From UBA6624 sp964343345 [NCBI: uncultured bacterium] (GTDB lineage Bacteria; UBP7; UBA6624): DNA of 19,816 nt. The number at the start of each line of letters is the position of its first letter. Position 1 is the stretch's first letter. Shown here in pieces: positions 15,626-19,816 of the stretch. The stretch lies in contig CAYFJE010000005.1 in NCBI GenBank assembly GCA_964343345.1, forward strand, positions 5,424 to 25,239, written 5' to 3'. The notes beneath the pieces are model-generated. The model searched no databases. It saw only the letters and a list, made by a program, of their open reading frames with translations, and had not been told where the DNA came from. A program made the translations under genes and the position numbers.

Positions 15626-16748
15626 AAGCTTCTCCTGGGGAAATGCCCCCATCATTATTCACATCAATTTTTTGAAAATTTGCTAAAGACAAGCCGCTTT
15701 CGATTAACGTTAATTCCCCATCATTATTCACATCAATTTTTTTGAAATCAAAAATTAATTTCCCATCTTGGAATCTTTGGTATCTTGAAAAATCCATAAA
15801 ATGATCTTGAACTTCACCAAACTCAAGTTTGAAGTTTCCGTTTGTATCCATTGTTTCAAAAATGAATGGGAACCCTTCAAGGGCTCCTACTTCGAACCAA
15901 TCCAGGTTGTTTGAGTAATCGCTATCAAAAAGGATAAATAGAGATTCTTCTGGAAGTTTATTGCTCCCTAAACAAAATCTTTTTGCAAAATCTTTATATT
16001 CAGAAATATCAATTTCATTGTCACCATCTTTATCCAAAGCTATTAATATCGGCAAGAGTTCTTTTGACGGATTTTGAAATGGTTTAGTGCCCATTTGATC
16101 AATCATTTCTTTAAAAAATAATACAACTAAACCTGAACCTCTCATGAGGTATTCTTCAATTTGGATCTTGCCGTCAGAGTTTTTGTCATGTTTTTTTAAA
16201 TTTTCAAATGTTGGTTTTATTAGTGTTGGATACAGTGATGCTATTTCTGCATGAAAAGAAGAGAGGGCATCATCATTGTTTAGACTTTCTGCTGTTTTTG
16301 ATATGTCGTATTCGTAAAAGGAAATATTTTCATCCATATCAAAATCGATGATTTCGAAAAATGTCATTGCTTTAGGGAGGAATTGTTCCAGTATCCCCCA
16401 TTCTTGAGATGAAATCAATCCGTCTTTGTTTTGGTCCAAGCCATTTCTCAGGCCTTTTTCAAAGATAAATTCATGTAAAGATATTTGACTGTCCTGACTT
16501 TCGTCCATTTCGTTGAACCCGAGTTCAAAGATGCCAAGTTCTTTTTTTGAAAGAAAGCAATTTTTGTCTTTATCCTTTCTCAGGAATTCTTCTCTTAGGA
16601 TTTTGGCGTTCTCATCTTCTTTCGGAAAGTCGTCATTGCAGTTGTAAAGTTTTTTGTAAAAACTTAAGTAATTATCAATATTTTGGTACTCGTAAGAACC
16701 GGTTTCTTGCATAAGGGAAAAAAGAAAAACAATGAATGTTATCAACAT
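15615..16748 (-). CDS. Exported protein with ten EF-hand calcium-binding loops
   Basis: 377 residues: a hydrophobic N terminus (LITFIVFLFSL), then ten 12-residue EF-hand loops, each with Asp at position 1 and Glu at position 12. They begin at Asp59, 82, 105, 135, 188, 239, 275, 301, 339 and 362. Several are textbook (DQNKDGLISSQE, DKDGDNEIDISE, DVNNDGELTLIE); the ones at 82 and 275 are less regular. The count suggests five paired EF-hand units. Calcium binding is expected; function is unknown. The start has no Shine-Dalgarno, but TATAAT lies 8 bases upstream, so a leaderless transcript is possible. The stop overlaps the M28 peptidase start by 11 bases, so the calcium protein may stabilise, anchor or regulate that enzyme. 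Confidence 0.85.
   Translation of the reverse strand: MLITFIVFLFSLMQETGSYEYQNIDNYLSFYKKLYNCNDDFPKEDENAKILREEFLRKDKDKNCFLSKKELGIFELGFNEMDESQDSQISLHEFIFEKGLRNGLDQNKDGLISSQEWGILEQFLPKAMTFFEIIDFDMDENISFYEYDISKTAESLNNDDALSSFHAEIASLYPTLIKPTFENLKKHDKNSDGKIQIEEYLMRGSGLVVLFFKEMIDQMGTKPFQNPSKELLPILIALDKDGDNEIDISEYKDFAKRFCLGSNKLPEESLFILFDSDYSNNLDWFEVGALEGFPFIFETMDTNGNFKLEFGEVQDHFMDFSRYQRFQDGKLIFDFKKIDVNNDGELTLIESGLSLANFQKIDVNNDGGISPGEAYVK
15647..15747 (-). repeat. Direct repeat encoding the last two EF-hand loops
   Basis: Copies at 15647-15677 and 15716-15747 are identical over their first 24 bases and differ only in T-run length (6 versus 7) before GAAA. They encode the KIDVNNDG part of the loops at residues 339 and 362. 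Near identity at DNA level, unlike the other eight loops, suggests a recent duplication. Confidence 0.8.
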
Positions 16749-16756
16749 TAAGGTTT

Positions 16757-16762
16757 ATTATA
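16757..16762 (-). promoter_or_regulatory. Candidate -10 box of the EF-hand operon
   Basis: Reads TATAAT on the minus strand, 8 bases before the ATG at 16748. No convincing -35 was found, since the upstream bases fall in the terminator hairpin. If used, the transcript would be leaderless or nearly so. Confidence 0.3.
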
Positions 16763-16770
16763 GGTTTGAT

Positions 16771-16799
16771 AAAGGGGGAGTATCCCCCCTTTTTTTTTA
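16771..16799 (-). terminator. Terminator-like hairpin after the porin gene
   Basis: GGGGGA (16774-16779) and TCCCCC (16783-16788) form a tight stem, flanked by AAA on one side and a run of nine T on the other (plus strand). On the minus strand it is preceded by the A-run and followed by TTTATC, 11-39 bases after the porin stop. It separates the iron operon from the EF-hand operon. The longer T-run is on the plus strand, so it may be bidirectional. Confidence 0.65.
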
Positions 16800-16809
16800 G
16801 AAATATTTC

Positions 16810-17724
16810 TTAGAACTTAAGTGCGAAACACAGACTGGTGGTATCTTTTGTCAAACCATTTGTATCGTCGGATTGAAAAGCGAATGCAGCATGAACTGAA
16901 TCATTGATCTTTGTCTGAATACCCATGACCATGTTGCTAACCTCGTTAGCATCTGTTGTGTCTTTGTTTCTTAAAAACAAAGTTACACCGTCTGTCATAG
17001 CAACGGAAACATCAAACCAAGTACCTTCTCTTGTTGTGGTAACAGCAGAACCAGTGCTTGAATCATCAATCTCACCATCAGCAAAACCAAAACCGAAAGA
17101 GAACGATCCTGCTTTGTATCCAAGATGCCCCAACATCATTTCTGAATTGTCATCATCTGCCCCCGTAGAGCCTGATTCTGATAACAAGCTGAATGTAATT
17201 GAATCTGAAAGTTCATGTTGCATAAAAATGCCTATGAAACCATCTTCACCTTCAGCAGATTGTCCATTCTCTCCGCTTGTCATGTAAATTTTCATGCCTT
17301 TATTGAAGAGCCAATCAGTTTGAAGCTGTAATCCCATGTCTTGCGAAGCCATCCACTTTTCAGAGTCAGGAACAGATTTGTAAACAAACCTTCTTCCACT
17401 GAATTTGTCTTCCATGCTGTTCCATGGTTTTCCAAATTGACCAAAAGTCAATTTCCCCATGCTTGTTTTTGTTGTTACATAAGCATATTTCACATATGGA
17501 TCCATATAGCTTTGATCTGAGTATTTGCCATCAAGAGTAAGCCTGTAGCTTGTATTTTCTCCAGCATTGCCTTTGAAATTTATCCTACCTCTCCATAGGT
17601 CCCATTCAGTTCCAGTGTCAGCCATGTCCATTCTGAAGAATATCTCACCGCTTGCTGCTGGTGCTGCATTTAGATTTATTGGGACAACTGTCAAGATTGC
17701 TAATATTACTAATAATTTTTTCAT
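16810..17724 (-). CDS. Outer-membrane beta-barrel porin
   Basis: 304 residues with a classic signal peptide (MKKLLVILAI..., cleavage probably after LNA at 20). The mature part shows alternating hydrophobic/polar strands, acidic turns (GADDDNSE, EIDDSSTG) and a C-terminal Phe, the usual BAM signal. KLTFGQFGKPWNSMED (about 91-106) resembles the strand-turn of trimeric porins. About 16 short strands would fit, but I did not model it. The gene follows the transferrin-like gene by 21 bases, with AAGGAG inside that gap, so they share a transcript. A role in admitting iron chelates or heme products is inferred from context; a general porin is equally possible. It is small for the porin family, yet start and stop look intact. 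Confidence 0.8.
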   Translation of the reverse strand: MKKLLVILAILTVVPINLNAAPAASGEIFFRMDMADTGTEWDLWRGRINFKGNAGENTSYRLTLDGKYSDQSYMDPYVKYAYVTTKTSMGKLTFGQFGKPWNSMEDKFSGRRFVYKSVPDSEKWMASQDMGLQLQTDWLFNKGMKIYMTSGENGQSAEGEDGFIGIFMQHELSDSITFSLLSESGSTGADDDNSEMMLGHLGYKAGSFSFGFGFADGEIDDSSTGSAVTTTREGTWFDVSVAMTDGVTLFLRNKDTTDANEVSNMVMGIQTKINDSVHAAFAFQSDDTNGLTKDTTSLCFALKF

Positions 17725-17745
17725 AATTTAAAATCTCCTTGTTTT

Positions 17746-18774
17746 TTATTTTTCTATGTTTGTCATAGTGTAATCTACCATTCCCGGAATGTTCCCCATT
17801 GCATTTGAGTAGGCCCCTAGATGATCTTCTGTATTTGTCAAAACTATTCCACTAGTTTCGAGAATTTCACTTAGTATCTTTTGTCCTTCCTCATTGTCGT
17901 TGAGAGACATTAGAGCTTTTTGCAATTTAGTAATTGTCCTTTTGTCAGTTTTGTCGGGATTCACCATTACCGGATGGCTTGGAACTCTTCCAAATGCTTC
18001 AAGTTGAGAGAAATTGTCTTTTGATATGCACCACTCTGGAGCATCCTCTTTTCCACAATAGTCCTCCCATGTTGTTGATTTAACAAAGGCTACATCTCCA
18101 GTTCCATCTGAAAGACACCTCAATGCCCCAGCATAACCTCCATAAATATCAGAAGATTCAGGAATGATTGCATTTCCAAAAAAACCTTCAATTGTGTACT
18201 TAAGATTGTTAATATCATTCTTGTCACCAAAAACCTCAACAACTCCCTTTCCAATCATTGTGCCCATAGGCATAATCATCCCGGCGCTTTTCAGCCATCC
18301 CGTATGACAAGATGTCTTTCCTTTTAGGTCGGAATAAGTTTCGATTCCGCTACTTTTTCTAACCATTGCTTGTGCAGTGTAGTATGACTGCCCATTTGAT
18401 TTTAAGTCTGCTGCTATAACTGCAAACCCATGTTGTTTCCATCCTATCCAGCCTGCGCCACCATCCAAGAAAGCCATATGAGCATGTCCGTACCTCAATG
18501 CTTCAATGGCTGTATTGTGGCTTGTTATTGGATATATATTGACTGGCATTCCCAAGTTTCTGGAAAGGTATTCCGCCAATCTTTCTGGATTTGTATCAGG
18601 ATTCGTATAGTCATCCTTGATTTCAAAAGCAATGTTGATTTCTTCTGTTTTTTCTGACTTGCCTTTTGCTTCAACCGTTTGTCCAGCTTCGGTAGGTGTT
18701 GTTTTACTACTGTTACCAAAAGCATAGAACAGAATTGCTGCAGCGGCAATCAGAATGATTGCTTTGTTCTTCAT
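17746..18774 (-). CDS. Monolobal transferrin-like periplasmic iron-binding protein
   Basis: 342 residues with an N-terminal signal or anchor (4-19; no lipobox Cys), then a low-complexity linker (20-45) and one bilobed domain of the type II periplasmic-binding fold. It matches animal transferrin lobes motif by motif. AFLDGG gives Asp104 (human N-lobe Asp63). SYYTAQAMV gives Tyr132 (Tyr95). SCHTGWLKSAG gives Cys156 and anion-site Thr158 (Thr120), with Lys162 in place of Arg124. GGYAGALRCL gives Tyr214 (Tyr188) and Cys220. DGTGDVAFVK follows. RVPSHPVMV gives His267 (His249). Both cysteines correspond to a conserved transferrin disulfide. All four Fe(III) ligands are therefore present. A PhnD-type phosphonate-binding protein is the main alternative (same fold), but no ABC transporter genes adjoin. 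It lies between heme oxygenase and a porin. A GAGGAGA site precedes the ATG. Confidence 0.82.
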   Translation of the reverse strand: MKNKAIILIAAAAILFYAFGNSSKTTPTEAGQTVEAKGKSEKTEEINIAFEIKDDYTNPDTNPERLAEYLSRNLGMPVNIYPITSHNTAIEALRYGHAHMAFLDGGAGWIGWKQHGFAVIAADLKSNGQSYYTAQAMVRKSSGIETYSDLKGKTSCHTGWLKSAGMIMPMGTMIGKGVVEVFGDKNDINNLKYTIEGFFGNAIIPESSDIYGGYAGALRCLSDGTGDVAFVKSTTWEDYCGKEDAPEWCISKDNFSQLEAFGRVPSHPVMVNPDKTDKRTITKLQKALMSLNDNEEGQKILSEILETSGIVLTNTEDHLGAYSNAMGNIPGMVDYTMTNIEK

Positions 18775-18829
18775 TTTTTATTCTCCTCGGGATTCCTTGC
18801 TCTAATACAAGGCCCCTAAAATGAAAATC

Positions 18830-18859
18830 TAAGCCAAGATTGAAATATTTCTTGGCTTA
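18830..18859 (-). terminator. Hairpin in the heme oxygenase-transferrin gap
   Basis: Nine-bp stem (TAAGCCAAG / CTTGGCTTA) with a 12-base loop, beginning about 9 bases after the heme oxygenase stop. On the minus strand it is followed by GATTTTCATTTTAG, a weak U-rich tail. A smaller stem (CCTTG 18795-18799 / CAAGG 18808-18812) lies nearer the transferrin start. It could be an attenuating terminator or an RNA-stability element that sets unequal expression. Confidence 0.5.
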
Positions 18860-18867
18860 AAAATTCT

Positions 18868-19416
18868 TCATAAATATTTTTCCATATCTTCAAATGTTTT
18901 TCCAGCAAATTCGAAGCATTTAGCGATTTCTGGGATGTCGGAATCCTTTACCTTGTTTCTTATTTTGTCACGTGTTGTTTTCGTATCACATGGAAAATCA
19001 AACATTGTTGCAGATCCGGGAACCCTTGTTTTTATCATCTGCCCTCCAGCCATTGCTGCACAATGTCGAACATAAACATGAGCCAATAATTTATCTTCAT
19101 CATTCCCTATTGAAGAGTTGAGGTAATTTATATATTCTTTTGTTGAGTCTAGCTCTTCAACTTTCCAGGAATTATCCTTTATCTCATTTATGTCATCAAG
19201 AATCCTATGAGAGAATGGAACATCTTCTAGGTCCTCAAATAATCCTTTTTGATTTGATATCTTTTCAAGTTCATTGATACAGCGATATTCGTTGTATAGA
19301 AATCTATGATAAGTTTCTTTATCCAACTCCCCAGCAAACATTTTTTGAGGGAATTTCATTTTTTCAACCTTCTGATGTATTGGCCATGTTGCCTGCATCA
19401 ACTTCTTCTTATCCAT
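18868..19416 (-). CDS. Heme oxygenase family protein
   Basis: 182 residues from ATG 19416, chosen because AAAGGA lies upstream and QATWPIHQKVE is the usual N terminus; a start at 19467 would add 17 residues read from a hairpin. Seen: the proximal heme ligand His14, and the distal-helix motif LAHVYVRHCAAMAGGQMIK (111-129), which matches AHxYxRYLGDLSGGQ of heme oxygenases. Gly124-Gly125 are conserved. The position of the catalytic Asp140 of HO-1 is Ala121. Plant heme oxygenases also lack this Asp (they have His), so activity is not excluded. The expected reaction opens heme to biliverdin, CO and Fe(II) in the cytoplasm with an electron donor. It is the first gene of a likely heme/iron operon with the transferrin-like protein and porin. 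Confidence 0.82.
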   Translation of the reverse strand: MDKKKLMQATWPIHQKVEKMKFPQKMFAGELDKETYHRFLYNEYRCINELEKISNQKGLFEDLEDVPFSHRILDDINEIKDNSWKVEELDSTKEYINYLNSSIGNDEDKLLAHVYVRHCAAMAGGQMIKTRVPGSATMFDFPCDTKTTRDKIRNKVKDSDIPEIAKCFEFAGKTFEDMEKYL

Positions 19417-19441
19417 AATATCTATTTCCTTTGATTGTAAA

Positions 19442-19463
19442 GGGGAGGGAGCCGAAACTCCCC
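19442..19463 (-). promoter_or_regulatory. Hairpin in the heme oxygenase leader
   Basis: GGGGAG (19442-19447) pairs with CTCCCC (19458-19463); an alternative inner stem is GGGAG/CTCCC with a CCGAAA loop. On the minus strand TTTAC follows at once. It ends about 25 bases before the heme oxygenase ATG. It may be an attenuator, or the old terminator of a gene whose remnant lies just upstream. Confidence 0.45.
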
Positions 19464-19491
19464 CCAATGGTAATCAAACTAAACTAAAAAA

Positions 19492-19569
19492 TTAGTCAAT
19501 ACCAACTGACTGGTCAACACCGGATGCGAAGTAGATCAACAATCCGTCTGGGCTTGTTTTATATTTTTT
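19492..19569 (-). other. Orphan 25-codon reading frame, possible gene remnant
   Basis: Between in-frame stops there is KTSPDGLLIYFASGVDQSVGID, protein-like in composition and richer in GC than the surrounding intergenic DNA. The only start candidates are two consecutive TTG codons (19537-19542), with no Shine-Dalgarno. It is followed by a T-rich stretch and the 19442-19463 hairpin, as a gene end would be. It may be the C-terminal relic of a deleted gene, or a leader peptide. I do not recognise it. Confidence 0.3.
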
Positions 19570-19590
19570 TTAAACTTTCTCAGAATTAAT

Positions 19591-19620
19591 AAGAGTTTAT
19601 TGTTGTAGACAATGGCTCTT
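19591..19620 (+). repeat. Imperfect stem-loop in the divergent intergenic region
   Basis: AAGAG and ATTGT pair with ACAAT and CTCTT around a TGTAG loop, with two G-U pairs and one bulged T as plus-strand RNA. GTTTTAAAATT follows. No plus-strand gene ends nearby, so a simple terminator role is not obvious. Confidence 0.4.
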
Positions 19621-19622
19621 GT

Positions 19623-19648
19623 TTTAAAATTCCAACTAGAAATTTAAA
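19623..19648. repeat. Inverted repeat, candidate operator between divergent genes
   Basis: TTTAAAATTC-CAACTA-GAAATTTAAA: ten-base arms with one mismatch and a 6-base spacer. It lies between the heme oxygenase operon and the plus-strand partial gene, where a shared regulator could bind. It does not match the Fur box consensus. Low confidence given the AT-rich setting. Confidence 0.3.
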
Positions 19649-19677
19649 CAGCGATTATATATATATAAAAAAAGTCA

Positions 19678-19816
19678 ATGATTTCAAATAAAAACAAAAG
19701 ATTAATCCCGAATATGGTATTTCCTGATTATGCGCATGTTCCAGGACTTACTCCCCATCCAAAAAAAAAAGGTGGACACAGTGAGTTTCTTGAAGATCCA
19801 GAACCTGAAACCATGG
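19678..19816 (+). CDS. Unknown protein, N-terminal part, cut by the window end
   Basis: 46 codons are visible, open to the window edge. An in-frame TAA at 19666-19668 limits the start to ATG 19678 or the internal ATG at 19714. The visible part is Pro/His-rich: FPDYAHVPGLTPHPKKKGGHSE, then an acidic stretch. The PGxTPHPxxxxxGHS pattern recalls the N termini of some small uncharacterised bacterial proteins, but I cannot name the family safely. No Shine-Dalgarno precedes either ATG; a TATATATATATAAA run lies just upstream, so a very short leader is possible. It is divergent from the heme oxygenase operon. Confidence 0.55.
   Translation, partial: MISNKNKRLIPNMVFPDYAHVPGLTPHPKKKGGHSEFLEDPEPETM

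Noticed and set aside
15626-15655. Upstream ATG pair for the M28 peptidase
   Set aside because: The ten extra residues spoil the signal peptide, while ATG 15625 has a well-spaced AGGAG.
17746-18774. Assignment as a phosphonate/phosphite ABC transporter binding protein (PhnD)
   Set aside because: The fold is shared, but SCHTG, GYAG-x-RC, LDGG, YY and PSH motifs match transferrin ligands and no ABC transporter genes adjoin. Kept as an alternative.
19417-19467. Upstream start for heme oxygenase
   Set aside because: The added residues are read through a GC-rich hairpin and have no homology to the family N terminus.
19417-19677. Fur box upstream of the heme oxygenase operon
   Set aside because: No stretch comes close to the GATAATGATAATCATTATC consensus by eye.
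19654-19678. TTGACT...TATAAT on the minus strand as a heme oxygenase promoter
   Set aside because: The spacer is only 13 bases and the TATAAT is part of a simple TA run.

Overview
The window is an AT-rich (roughly one-third GC by eye), gene-dense stretch from a Gram-negative bacterium. It encodes a signal-peptide-bearing beta-barrel porin ending in Phe, a Tat-type signal, several other exported proteins and a periplasmic-type thiol protein. TTG start codons and 1-4 base stop/start overlaps are common. Nothing in the sequence fixes the taxon; an uncultured marine lineage is a guess. No rRNA, tRNA, CRISPR array, insertion sequence or phage gene was seen.

Plus strand, left part (1-11092). A 5'-truncated DsbA/thioredoxin-YceI fusion is followed with a 1-base overlap by a 10-TM heavy-metal exporter with two PGCG motifs. 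Then come three coupled metabolic genes: a PLP aminotransferase, an alpha/beta hydrolase and an atypical SDR. A copper-response pair follows: a CsoR repressor with the Cys-His-Cys Cu(I) ligand set, and a CPC-type copper ATPase. Two ATACCC-N5-GGGTAT operators lie upstream of csoR, the second overlapping its Shine-Dalgarno. The plus-strand block ends with a DUF1800-DUF1501 pair of exported proteins and a strong hairpin at 11098-11121.

Minus strand, right part (11131-19416). Reading leftwards from the right-hand intergenic region, the first unit looks like an iron-acquisition operon: heme oxygenase, a monolobal transferrin-like protein, and a porin. The second protein is the most interesting thing here. 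It keeps the four transferrin iron ligands (Asp, Tyr, Tyr, His), the anion-site Thr, and the Cys pair that joins the SCHTG and RCL motifs in animal transferrins. After a terminator-like hairpin (16771-16799) comes a second unit: an exported protein with ten EF-hand loops, a carboxypeptidase Q-like M28 peptidase overlapping it by 11 bases, a divergent EF-G-like GTPase, and an esterase coupled to the latter. A DUF378 small membrane protein ends the strand.

Right end (19417-19816). About 260 bases of intergenic DNA carry several inverted repeats and an orphan 25-codon reading frame. They separate the heme-oxygenase operon from a divergent plus-strand gene cut by the window edge.

Themes: metal handling dominates (copper sensing and export, a second heavy-metal exporter, heme/iron acquisition, calcium-type EF-hands).
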